A DNA stretch of 64,000 bases from an uncultured Paracoccaceae bacterium (GTDB lineage Bacteria > Pseudomonadota > Alphaproteobacteria > Rhodobacterales > Rhodobacteraceae), in the NCBI GenBank assembly GCA_947497185.1, contig CANMFL010000002.1, forward strand, positions 124,001 through 188,000, in the 5' to 3' direction. A model generated the notes under the pieces. The model did not search any database, was not told the origin of the DNA, and saw only the letters and a program-made list of their open reading frames with translations. The position numbers were made by a program, and so were the translations under genes. Below, piece by piece: positions 44,274-52,648 of the stretch. Each line of letters starts with the position of its first letter. Positions within the stretch are counted from its first letter, which is position 1.

Positions 44274-44636
44274 TTAACCAAAGATGTAGAACGCCAGCTT
44301 GTTCCCATCAGGGTCGCGCACATAAGCGCCATAGAAGACGTCGTCGATCCGCTGCCCCGGCGCCCCTTCGCAGGTAGCACCCAGCGAAATCGCTTTGGCG
44401 TACATGTCGTTGACTTCGTCTTTGGTCGCTGCAGAAAACGCGATCATCGCACCATTGCCGCAGCTCGGTTCGTTCCCGTCAAAAGGTTCGCACACAGCGA
44501 TCATCGGGGCGTCCAGCGTTTTACCGATCATCGCCAAGCGGCCTATGTCGACCTGAACCGGCGCGTCGAACAAGTCTGTATAAAAAGCCTTGGCCTTTTT
44601 CATGTCTTTGACGCCAATCGTTGAATACCCAATCAT
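44274..44636 (-). CDS. VOC-family (glyoxalase/bleomycin-resistance fold) protein
   Basis: A 120-residue VOC protein. ATG 44636 has AAAGGAAA 6 nt upstream. The pattern YSTIGVKDMKKAKAFYTDLF at the start and VRDPDGNKLAFYIFG at the end is typical. Substrate is unknown; members act as dioxygenases, lyases or binders. An operator-like palindrome sits 29 nt upstream of its start (44665-44678) and matches one before the cupin gene, so it is probably in the regulon of the TetR at 46597. Confidence 0.9.
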   Translation of the reverse strand: MIGYSTIGVKDMKKAKAFYTDLFDAPVQVDIGRLAMIGKTLDAPMIAVCEPFDGNEPSCGNGAMIAFSAATKDEVNDMYAKAISLGATCEGAPGQRIDDVFYGAYVRDPDGNKLAFYIFG

Positions 44637-44664
44637 CGTGTTTCCTTTTGTGTTAGGTGAGTCT

Positions 44665-44678
44665 CTACCAACTAGTAG
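44665..44678. promoter_or_regulatory. operator-like palindrome, VOC promoter (site 1)
   Basis: CTACCAACTAGTAG, with CTAC/GTAG arms, followed by GC. It matches site 2 (44835-44848) at 11 of 14 positions. It lies just upstream of the VOC start on the minus strand. Likely bound by the TetR encoded at 46597-47169 (inference). Confidence 0.6.
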
Positions 44679-44834
44679 GCAGTCACATCTAGGGCAAGCA
44701 TTAATGACAGCTTCGCTCGAACGCTTTGGCCGCATAAGGGGGACATATAACGCATGTCAGCCGCTCTCGGTCCTCACTTAACCGCGAGGTCAGCAGGCCA
44801 GTCCCAATCATGCAATTGACATTCGCACACCAAC

Positions 44835-44848
44835 CTACCTATTGGTAG
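44835..44848. promoter_or_regulatory. operator-like palindrome, cupin operon promoter (site 2)
   Basis: CTACCTATTGGTAG, a CTACC/GGTAG palindrome followed by GC, 22 nt before the cupin ATG. It is the better of the two sites. Consensus with site 1 is CTACCNAYTRGTAGGC. The spacing and symmetry suit a TetR dimer that would also repress its own operon. Confidence 0.62.
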
Positions 44849-44870
44849 GCTGCACAAAAGGAATTCACCC

Positions 44871-45539
44871 ATGGAATTGAACGCAGACTTTCGCACACGT
44901 GTCGTCGTCCACTCTGACCAGATCGCATGGACCGCGTCACCGATGCCCGGCGTGGATCGTCGCATGTTGGACCGGATCGGCGGCGAAGTGGCCCGCGCGA
45001 CCTCCATCGTGCGCTATGCACCCAACAGCAAATTCTCGGCGCATACGCACACAGGCGGCGAAGAATTCATCGTTCTCGATGGGGTATTTCAAGACGAACA
45101 TGGCGACTTTCCAACGGGCACCTACGTGCGCAACCCACCAACCACGTCGCACACACCGGGGTCCGATGCGGGCTGCACGATCTTTGTAAAGCTCTGGCAG
45201 TTCGACCCCGACGACCGCACGCAGTTTCGCAAAACCATGGCGGACGACCTCGCCGCACCCGTTGACGGCGTGGCAACCACCGAGTTGCACCGCGATGCGT
45301 TCGAAGTCGTGACCTACCATCACCTCGACGCAGATGCCGTGCTCAGCAATGCTGATGCTGGCGGGATCGAGGTCTTGGTTCTCGACGGCGCAATCACCGA
45401 AGGTGGCGACACGTTAACCAAGAACGCATGGTTACGCCTCCCTGCAGGCACGGCGTTGAACGCAGTCGCAGGCCAAGACGGCGCAAAACTCTGGATCAAA
45501 ACAGGCCATTTGGTCCACGCCAAAGCACCCAACCCGTGA
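44871..45539 (+). CDS. ChrR-like cupin-domain protein
   Basis: A 222-residue protein with two cupin barrels. The first contains [21 protein letters not shown] (metal-ligand His, His, Glu) and the second the weaker [17 protein letters not shown]. It resembles the cupin part of ChrR anti-sigma factors but lacks the N-terminal zinc anti-sigma domain, so an enzymatic or sensor role is more likely. AAAGGAA 8 nt upstream supports the ATG. Its stop overlaps the start of the flavin oxidase gene. Confidence 0.85.
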   Translation: MELNADFRTRVVVHSDQIAWTASPMPGVDRRMLDRIGGEVARATSIVRYAPNSKFSAHTHTGGEEFIVLDGVFQDEHGDFPTGTYVRNPPTTSHTPGSDAGCTIFVKLWQFDPDDRTQFRKTMADDLAAPVDGVATTELHRDAFEVVTYHHLDADAVLSNADAGGIEVLVLDGAITEGGDTLTKNAWLRLPAGTALNAVAGQDGAKLWIKTGHLVHAKAPNP

Positions 45540-46591
45540 CGACGTTAATCATCGGTGGCGGGTTGTCTGGCCTCGCGCTTGCGCGGGGACTTGAGGTTAA
45601 AGGCGTGGACTATCAACTGGTTGAGGCGCGTGCGCGTTTTGGCGGGCGGATTAAAACCGAACAACACGCTGGCGGTCATTTTGACATGGGGCCTGCGTGG
45701 TTCTGGCCCGCACAGCCACGCATTGCCGTCTTGATTGACGCGCTTGGATTAGAGAAATTCGACCAATTTGCCGAGGGCGATCTGGTCTTCGAGACAGAGC
45801 GCGGCGAAATCCAACGCGGTCGCGGGTTCTCGTCGATGCAGGGATCTTGGCGGCTGAAAGGTGGGCTAGAGGCGTTAATTCAATCGCTCGTAGATGCACT
45901 GCCGCAAGACCGGCTGCGCCTCAATGCCGTCGTCACGACACTAACGCAGACGAAATCAGGCATCCGCGCAACGCTCAGCAACGACGACACAATCGACGCC
46001 GATCGAGTCGTATTGTGCCTGCCGCCGCGCCTTGCCACGAACATTACTTACCTGCCAGCACTGCCGCAAAACGCGGTCGCCGCGATGCAAAACGTCGCCA
46101 CATGGATGGCCGGACAGGCCAAAGCCGTCGCCGTCTACGACCGCCCATTCTGGCGCGAAGACGGATTGTCCGGCGATGCGCAAAGCCGGATCGGCCCGAT
46201 GGTTGAAATCCACGACGCATCCCCCGCGCAAGGCGGCCCCTACGCGTTGTTCGGCTTCATCGGCGTCCCGCCGCAATCGCGCAGGCACGCGCAAGCCTTG
46301 CGTCAACACCTGCAAGCCCAATTCACCCGCCTGTTCGGACCAGACGCAGCAAATCCGTTGCAACTGTTCGTCAAAGATTGGGCGTTCGATCCGCACACAT
46401 CGACGCAGGCCGATCTCGCCCCGCTTTATGCCCATCCGACCTACGGTCTTCCGCGTATTTTAACCAACCTTTGGGACAACCGTCTGCATTTTGGTGGCAC
46501 CGAAGTGGCGCCCGCATTTGGCGGGTATCTCGAAGGCGCTTTGGAAGCGGCCGAAAACGTCCTACAGACTTTGAAAACCGAAAATAGGTGA
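45536..46591 (+). CDS. FAD-dependent amine oxidase-like oxidoreductase
   Basis: A 351-residue flavoprotein of the monoamine oxidase/protoporphyrinogen oxidase type. The GTG start at 45536 overlaps the cupin stop (GTGA) and puts the Rossmann motif [17 protein letters not shown] right at the N-terminus. Further blocks are [21 protein letters not shown] and the C-terminal FAD-contact [19 protein letters not shown]. Substrate is unknown. Operon with the cupin and TetR genes suggests a small inducible oxidation or detoxification pathway. Confidence 0.87.
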   Translation: MTTLIIGGGLSGLALARGLEVKGVDYQLVEARARFGGRIKTEQHAGGHFDMGPAWFWPAQPRIAVLIDALGLEKFDQFAEGDLVFETERGEIQRGRGFSSMQGSWRLKGGLEALIQSLVDALPQDRLRLNAVVTTLTQTKSGIRATLSNDDTIDADRVVLCLPPRLATNITYLPALPQNAVAAMQNVATWMAGQAKAVAVYDRPFWREDGLSGDAQSRIGPMVEIHDASPAQGGPYALFGFIGVPPQSRRHAQALRQHLQAQFTRLFGPDAANPLQLFVKDWAFDPHTSTQADLAPLYAHPTYGLPRILTNLWDNRLHFGGTEVAPAFGGYLEGALEAAENVLQTLKTENR

Positions 46592-46596
46592 TCGCA

Positions 46597-47169
46597 ATGT
46601 CAACATCTGACACAAAAACCGCGCTTTTGAATTCAGCCGAAACCGCCGCACGAACGCTGGGCTTTGACGGGTTCAGCTATGCGGACCTCGCCGAAGATGT
46701 CGGCATCCGCAAGGCGAGCATCCACCACCACTTCCCGTCAAAAGCGAAACTCTCGGTCGCATTAATGCAGCGCTACCACGAAAACGTGCAGAGCGTTTGC
46801 GCCGAAATAAGCGAAAAATGCGCAACAGGTGGCGAGCAGTTAGCGCAACTGATCGGCCTGTACCGAACGGGTAGCAATGGCGGCAAACAACTGTGCCTCT
46901 GCGCCTCGTTTTCGGCCAGCCGCGACAGCCTACCTGCTGATGTTATTGAACAAATCAGCCAGTTTCGTGCAATGATCGTCGGCTGGATGACCAAAGCGTT
47001 CGAGACGGGGCGCGACGACGGGTCCATCGCAAACGTCGTCGATCCGGCGCTAGAGGCGGCAGCGGCGCTGTCCCTGCTCGAAGGTGCGCAACTCGCCGCA
47101 CGCGCCGAAGAAAATCCCGCGTTTTTTGAAAACGCGATCATGCTTCTGACCCTACGCATGACAGCCTGA
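46597..47169 (+). CDS. TetR-family repressor of the cupin/oxidase operon
   Basis: A 190-residue regulator. ATG 46597 has AGGTGA 5 nt upstream; it begins 5 nt after the oxidase stop. The HTH region reads LGFDGFSYADLAEDVGIRKASIHHHFPSKAKL, typical of the YxaF/LmrA-like branch. As the last gene of its operon it probably autoregulates through the palindrome at 44835-44848 and also acts at 44665-44678. A CLCAS segment gives two cysteines that might sense electrophiles (inference). Confidence 0.88.
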   Translation: MSTSDTKTALLNSAETAARTLGFDGFSYADLAEDVGIRKASIHHHFPSKAKLSVALMQRYHENVQSVCAEISEKCATGGEQLAQLIGLYRTGSNGGKQLCLCASFSASRDSLPADVIEQISQFRAMIVGWMTKAFETGRDDGSIANVVDPALEAAAALSLLEGAQLAARAEENPAFFENAIMLLTLRMTA

Positions 47170-47253
47170 CAGCAGACGTGCGAGCGGCTGCGCGAATGAC
47201 CACTTCTCATTTACAGCCTCACAGGATAGATTTTTCTGATCCTGGAGGCGCGC

Positions 47254-48159
47254 ATGATAAAAAGCAAACTCACCCTAAAGCAACTCGAAGCCTTTGTTCA
47301 GGTCGTCGACACAGGCACGTTTCGCAAAGCGGCAGCGGCACTTGGCACAACACAACCGAACATCTCGGCACGGATATCGTCGCTGGAAAAATCGCTCGAC
47401 GTGGTTCTGATGCACCGCGACGCAGGATCGGTGCGACTGACGGACGTCGGAACAACTTTGGTCGCAGCGGCGCGACAGGTGATCTGGTCCGGCGAGGCGC
47501 TGTTAGAAGTCGCAAAGCGGCAGGATTTAATCAAAGAACGCCTGCGCTTGGGCGTGACCGAATTAATCGCCTGTACGTGGTTGCATGATTTCCTACGCGC
47601 CTTCAAGAAATCTTACCCCTCCGTCAGCGTCGAACTTCAGGTCGATTTATCCCGCGAGATAGATCGCAGTTTGGTCAGTGGGCAGATTGATCTGGCCATT
47701 CAAACCGCACCTTTTTCAACAGAATTGGGTGGCAATCTGCCGCTTGGAAATGACCCATATATCTGGGTCGCGACGCCCGAAATTGTGCAGGTCATCGGCA
47801 TCAATCCTGCGATGGCAGACCTGTTTAATCATTCAATTCTGACTCACGCACGCCACACGCAATCATCACAGGAACTCGCGGATTTTGCTGACCTTATTAA
47901 CGTCTCGCAGAACCAAATCGTGCATTCCAGCAGCCTTGCGTCCTGTTTGCCGATGGCTGTGGACGGCATGGGTATTGCCTTGCTGCCTCGCCAAATTGTC
48001 AGCGACGCGATATCCCAAGGGCGGCTCGTCGCGATAAACTGCGACTGGACCCCGAGCGATTTAGAGGTCCACGCCCGCTTTGACGATAAGCGCGTGCCGC
48101 GTTTCGTGCGCCACGCTGCAGAGATCGCGCAACAGATCGCGGCCGAAACCAGACGATAA
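47254..48159 (+). CDS. LysR-family transcriptional regulator
   Basis: A 301-residue LTTR. The N-terminal winged HTH reads LTLKQLEAFVQVVDTGTFRK AAAALGTTQPNISARIS, with LEKSLDVVLMHRD following. The C-terminal effector domain is of periplasmic-binding type. GGAGG about 7 nt upstream fixes the ATG. It is directly upstream of and co-directional with the hydantoinase genes and is their likely regulator, although LysR genes are more often divergent from their targets. Confidence 0.9.
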   Translation: MIKSKLTLKQLEAFVQVVDTGTFRKAAAALGTTQPNISARISSLEKSLDVVLMHRDAGSVRLTDVGTTLVAAARQVIWSGEALLEVAKRQDLIKERLRLGVTELIACTWLHDFLRAFKKSYPSVSVELQVDLSREIDRSLVSGQIDLAIQTAPFSTELGGNLPLGNDPYIWVATPEIVQVIGINPAMADLFNHSILTHARHTQSSQELADFADLINVSQNQIVHSSSLASCLPMAVDGMGIALLPRQIVSDAISQGRLVAINCDWTPSDLEVHARFDDKRVPRFVRHAAEIAQQIAAETRR

Positions 48160-48289
48160 CACAAAGTAACCACCCCGAGAATAAATAACAATTTTTCCTG
48201 CTCCTGCGCTCTGCGTAGACTCGCAACAAACGGGCACCTCTAATGCGACCGATGGTCCCGCAAAACATATGTTGAAAGGATGCTCGGCG

Positions 48290-50368
48290 ATGAAACGGTC
48301 TTCGATCCGGCTTGGCGCGGATATTGGCGGGACGTTCACGGATGTTGTGCTTGAAAAAGACGGTGTCGTTTTTTCGACCAAGGTTCTGACGACCTACACC
48401 GCGCCGGAAAACGCCATCATCGACGGCATGCATCAGGTCTGCGAAAAGGCAGGCGTCACCCCCGATCAAATCGGCCAGATCATCCACGGCACGACGCTGG
48501 CCACCAACGCACTGATAGAACGGCGCGGGGCCAAAACCGCGCTAATCACGACCCAAGGTTTTCGCGATGTGATCGAAATGCGGACCGAAAGCAGGTTCGA
48601 ACAATACGACCTGAACCTGACACTGCCAGAGCCGCTTTTGGCACGTCAATTCCGGTTCACCGTCACCGAGCGCGTGAATGCCAAAGGCGAGGTGATGATC
48701 CCGCTGGACCGCACCGAAGTCGAAGCCGTCGCCGATCAAATCGCCATAGCGGGCTTTGACAGCGTCGCTGTTGGGTTGATCCATTCCTACTTGAATCCGG
48801 CTCACGAACAGATGATCCGCGACGTGCTGGCTGAACGCTTGCCCGACGTCGCCGTATCAATTTCGTCCGAAGTTTCGCCACAGATGCGCGAATACGAACG
48901 CTTCAACACGGTCGTCGCAAACGCCTATATCAAGCCGTTAATGGCATCCTACTTGGGGCGGCTCGAACAGCGGCTCAAAGCCGAAGGCGTCACCTGCCGC
49001 GTCTTTCTGATGCATTCGGGCGGCGGCATTATCTCGATCCAGAATGCCGCTGATTTCCCCGTCCGGCTCGTCGAATCCGGTCCTGCGGGTGGCGCTGTTT
49101 TTGCAGCACATATCGCGGCGCGCTACGGCATCGACAAGGTGCTGAGTTTCGACATGGGCGGCACCACGGCCAAGATTTGCTTGATTAAAAACCAGACCCC
49201 AAAGACCAGTCGCGTATTCGAAGTCGCGCGCACCTATCGCTTTAAAAAAGGGTCGGGCATGCCGATCACTATTCCTGTGATCGATATGGTGGAAATCGGC
49301 GCGGGCGGCGGGTCGCTTGCGCATGTCGATAGTATGAACCAAATTCGCGTCGGTCCGGAAAGTGCGGGATCAGAGCCGGGTCCGGCGTGTTACGGGCGCG
49401 GCGGCGACCGTCCTGCAGTCACGGATGCGGACCTTGTTCTGGGCAAGCTAGACGCGGATAATTTTGCAGGTGGGTCGATCAAACTGCACGCAGGCCACTC
49501 CAAGGCGGCACTGGCCGCGCACGTAGGCGAAGCGCTGGACATGGACGCGGTCGAAGCAGCCTTTGGCGTCGCCGAAGTTGTGGATGAAAACATGGCTAAC
49601 GCGGCCCGCGTACACGCTGTCGAAAACGGCGAGGACCTGTCTGAGTACACCATGATTGCCTTTGGTGGTGCAGCCCCACTGCACGCGGGACGTCTGTGTG
49701 AAAAGCTGGGTGTCGCCCGCCTGATCGTCCCACCGGGGGCGGGCGTCGGGTCCGCAATCGGGTTCCTGCGCGCGCCTTACAGCTTTGAGGCGAACCGCTC
49801 TGTCTACATGAAACTCAGCGATTTTGACCCGCAGGTCATCCGCGATCTGCTGACCGACCTTCAGACCGAGGCGACAGGCTTTGTGCGGACCTGTGACGCA
49901 ACCTCTGACATCCTGTCCGAATTCAAAGTCTACATGCGCTACGCGGGCCAAGGTTGGGAAATTCCGATTGAGTTGACGCTAGATCAAGCCATGACCCCGG
50001 ATGCCGCCATCTTCACAGCACGTTTCGAAGAAGACTACGCAAAACTATTCGGCCGCACCGTTGTCGGCATGGATATCGAAATCACCGTCTGGTCGGTGAA
50101 CGCGACAACGTCGGCAGAAACTGTGACGCGGATCGCGGCGACCACGGGCGACGGCACCGCGACCAGCCAAGGGCAGCGGTCTGTGTTCGACGCCGCATCG
50201 GGTCAATATCTGGACGCAGATGTGATCGACCGCGCAACCATGCAAACCGGACAACGGGCGCAAGGCCCCGCCGCTGTCAGCGAAGACGAGACAACAATCA
50301 TCATTCCCGCAAGTCGCTACGCGATCTGTCAGCCCGACGGTTGCATCGACGTTGTGGTCAAAGGGTAG
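48290..50368 (+). CDS. hydantoinase/oxoprolinase family protein, subunit A
   Basis: A 692-residue ATP-dependent HyuA-type subunit (N-methylhydantoinase A/5-oxoprolinase family). The N-terminal actin-like nucleotide site is RLGADIGGTFTDVVLEKDG, with GTTLATNALIERRGAKTALI next. The core contains LSFDMGGTTAKICLI, and the end has a typical HyuA C-domain. It opens cyclic amides such as hydantoins or oxoproline. ATG 48290 is preferred, though ATG 48269 is in frame. It is followed after 9 nt by subunit B. Confidence 0.92.
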   Translation: MKRSSIRLGADIGGTFTDVVLEKDGVVFSTKVLTTYTAPENAIIDGMHQVCEKAGVTPDQIGQIIHGTTLATNALIERRGAKTALITTQGFRDVIEMRTESRFEQYDLNLTLPEPLLARQFRFTVTERVNAKGEVMIPLDRTEVEAVADQIAIAGFDSVAVGLIHSYLNPAHEQMIRDVLAERLPDVAVSISSEVSPQMREYERFNTVVANAYIKPLMASYLGRLEQRLKAEGVTCRVFLMHSGGGIISIQNAADFPVRLVESGPAGGAVFAAHIAARYGIDKVLSFDMGGTTAKICLIKNQTPKTSRVFEVARTYRFKKGSGMPITIPVIDMVEIGAGGGSLAHVDSMNQIRVGPESAGSEPGPACYGRGGDRPAVTDADLVLGKLDADNFAGGSIKLHAGHSKAALAAHVGEALDMDAVEAAFGVAEVVDENMANAARVHAVENGEDLSEYTMIAFGGAAPLHAGRLCEKLGVARLIVPPGAGVGSAIGFLRAPYSFEANRSVYMKLSDFDPQVIRDLLTDLQTEATGFVRTCDATSDILSEFKVYMRYAGQGWEIPIELTLDQAMTPDAAIFTARFEEDYAKLFGRTVVGMDIEITVWSVNATTSAETVTRIAATTGDGTATSQGQRSVFDAASGQYLDADVIDRATMQTGQRAQGPAAVSEDETTIIIPASRYAICQPDGCIDVVVKG

Positions 50369-50377
50369 GGGATCAGC

Positions 50378-52087
50378 ATGGCACAAGAACACTCTAAAGT
50401 CGCCTATCAAGTCATGTGGAACCGCTTGATTTCGGTCGTCGAAGAACAGGCCCAAGCTTTGGTGCGTACCGCATTTTCCACATCGGTCCGCGAGGCGGGC
50501 GATCTGTCCGCAGGCGTCTACGACACCCACGGCAACATGCTGGCCCAAGCCGTCACAGGCACCCCCGGCCACGTCAACGCAATGGCCGATGCCGTCGCTC
50601 ATTTTATCCGCCGCATCGGGCGCGAGAACATTTGTGACGGCGACGTCTACATCACCAACGACCCGTGGGAAGGCACCGGACACCTGCACGACATCACCAT
50701 GGTCACACCGTCGTTCCACCACGGCGCATTGGTCGGTTTCTTTGCCTGCACAGCGCATGTCGTAGATATCGGCGGGCGCGGCCTCGGGGCGGATGCGCAA
50801 AGCGTGTATGAAGAAGGGCTCTACATCCCGATCATGAAATTCGCCCACAAAGGCACGGTTGACGAAACGCTGGTCCGCATCATGCGTGGCAATGTGCGCG
50901 AGCCGGATCAGTTGATTGGCGACGTCTATGCGCTTGCCACCTGCAATGAAATCGGCCACCGCCGTCTGGTTGAAATGATGACCGAATTCGCGCTCGACGA
51001 TCTGGATGGGATCGCGGATTTCATCCTCGAAAACTCCCGCCGCGCCACGATTGAAGCAATCGCCGCCTTGCCGCGCATGTCTGCGGATGGCGACATGACG
51101 GTCGACGGGTTCGACACGCCGATCACGCTTAAGGTCAAAGTAACGGTGCATGAAGACCGGATCGTGTCAGACTTCACCGGCTCGTCCGGCCTCGATAAAA
51201 AAGGCATCAACTGCCCGCTGGTCTACGCCAAAGCCTACGCTTGCTACGCGCTCAAGGTCGCCATCGCGCCCGAAATCCCAAACAATGCCGCGTCCTTAGC
51301 ACCGTTCGAAATCGTGGCCCCCGTTGATACTATCGTGAATGCAGTGCATCCCGCGCCAGTCGCTTTGCGCCATATCGTCGGCCATTTTGTCCCCGATACG
51401 GTCTACGCCGCCTTCGATAAAATCGTACCCGGACTGGTGCCCGCCGAAGGGGCAGGGTGCCTGTGCAACTTCCAAGTGTCCTTGCGTCCGCGCACCGATG
51501 CGCCCGCGCCCGCAGATGCAAGACGCTCCGAAGTGCTGACGTTTAACTCCGGCGGCTCCGGCGCACGGCCCGCATTTGACGGATTGAACGCGACGGCCTT
51601 TCCGTCCGGCGTGATGACAATGCCGATTGAAGCGACCGAACACGCAGGCCCCGTCATCATCTGGCGCAAAGAACTGCGGCCCGACAGCGGCGGCGCAGGC
51701 AAGATGCGCGGCGGTTTGGGGCAATACATGGAAGTCGGCGCGATGGAGGGTCACGAATGCGACTTTCAAGCGATGCTCGACCGCGTGGATCATCCTGCAC
51801 GTGGAAGGCGTGGCGGCATGGCAGGGGGCAAGACGACAATCGCGCAGGACGACGGCACCACCATGAACGGCAAAGGTAAACAATTCGTGCCGCACGGGCG
51901 CAGAGTCCTGATGGCTTTCCCCGGTGGCGCGGGCTACGGTCCCGCGTCTCAGCGTCCCAAAGACCACGTGCTGCGCGATCTCGCCCGTGGCTATATCTCA
52001 GCGCAAGCAGCGGCGCGTGACTATAATCTGACGGCTGACGAGATCAAAACCGTGCAAGATGCCGTGGCAAAAGGCGAAATCGCCTGA
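50378..52087 (+). CDS. hydantoinase/oxoprolinase family protein, subunit B
   Basis: A 569-residue HyuB-type partner. Typical blocks are VEEQAQALVRTAFSTSVREA, DVYITNDPWEGTGHLHD, and the C-terminal RGGMAGG and FPGGAGYGP. It forms a complex with subunit A for ATP-driven hydrolysis of a cyclic amide. Immediate proximity (9 nt) and shared direction show an operon. The substrate is unresolved: methylhydantoin, 5-oxoproline and acetophenone carboxylase-like reactions are all known in the family. Confidence 0.92.
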   Translation: MAQEHSKVAYQVMWNRLISVVEEQAQALVRTAFSTSVREAGDLSAGVYDTHGNMLAQAVTGTPGHVNAMADAVAHFIRRIGRENICDGDVYITNDPWEGTGHLHDITMVTPSFHHGALVGFFACTAHVVDIGGRGLGADAQSVYEEGLYIPIMKFAHKGTVDETLVRIMRGNVREPDQLIGDVYALATCNEIGHRRLVEMMTEFALDDLDGIADFILENSRRATIEAIAALPRMSADGDMTVDGFDTPITLKVKVTVHEDRIVSDFTGSSGLDKKGINCPLVYAKAYACYALKVAIAPEIPNNAASLAPFEIVAPVDTIVNAVHPAPVALRHIVGHFVPDTVYAAFDKIVPGLVPAEGAGCLCNFQVSLRPRTDAPAPADARRSEVLTFNSGGSGARPAFDGLNATAFPSGVMTMPIEATEHAGPVIIWRKELRPDSGGAGKMRGGLGQYMEVGAMEGHECDFQAMLDRVDHPARGRRGGMAGGKTTIAQDDGTTMNGKGKQFVPHGRRVLMAFPGGAGYGPASQRPKDHVLRDLARGYISAQAAARDYNLTADEIKTVQDAVAKGEIA

Positions 52088-52459
52088 CCGCAAACGCATG
52101 GCTTGCCCTGTCGCACCACACAACCACCTGCGCTTTTCGCGCTACAGTGGCGCACCAGCAGACATCCATATCAACGCCGACCACGCCCATCACCGCGCCT
52201 GACCGACTCACTTGAAATCATGGCGGTCCTGAAGGCATGGAAACGGCAGTGTTTGGCCGCAGATTCCGAAATACTGCCATTTCCAGAATAAATTCCGCTA
52301 TTTATCCACTTGAAGCATGGCCTGCCACGAAATCAAATTCGGCCTAACTGTCGACACTTCTGCGTGAAGACCCTATACGCACCCATTCAATCCGATTGCA
52401 GATTGCCAACCACAAGGCTCACGGGCGTTGTGGTGAACCGTAAAAAGAAAGGGACACCG
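52088..52459. other. intergenic region with imperfect 16-bp inverted repeat
   Basis: No convincing gene. An inverted repeat is present: GGAAACGGCAGTGTTT (52239-52254) and AAATACTGCCATTTCC (52269-52284), complementary at 14 of 16 positions plus one G-T, with a 14-nt loop. It could be a folded RNA, a regulator site, or a very small transposon relic; no T-run or target duplication is evident. A second short inverted repeat (CCACAA / TTGTGG) lies near 52409-52433, before the small ORF. Confidence 0.5.
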
Positions 52460-52558
52460 ATGAACGCGATCATCAGCAACCCCAACGATCATAACGTTAC
52501 GGCTGTCCATGTCCCGAGCATGACCGACATGCTGCTTACGTCTGACGGTGCGATCTAA
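52460..52558 (+). CDS. putative 32-residue leader peptide upstream of BCCT gene
   Basis: A short frame beginning MNAIISNPND with AAAGGGA about 6-8 nt upstream. It ends 90 nt before the transporter start. No homology is recognised. It could be a genuine small protein or leader peptide, or chance; coding support is limited to the Shine-Dalgarno sequence and position. Confidence 0.3.
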   Translation: MNAIISNPNDHNVTAVHVPSMTDMLLTSDGAI

Positions 52559-52648
52559 CGCACCGATCCGGCGTATCTGTTGTCTTGGTGCAGCACCGTT
52601 CAACACCGCTGCACCCACTCTAAAACTTCGAGAAGGAGGCAAATAAAA

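Noticed and set aside
49938..51151. Long minus-strand frames opposite the hydantoinase genes
   Set aside because: Shadows of strongly conserved plus-strand genes; Asp/His/Arg-rich composition typical of antisense high-GC frames.
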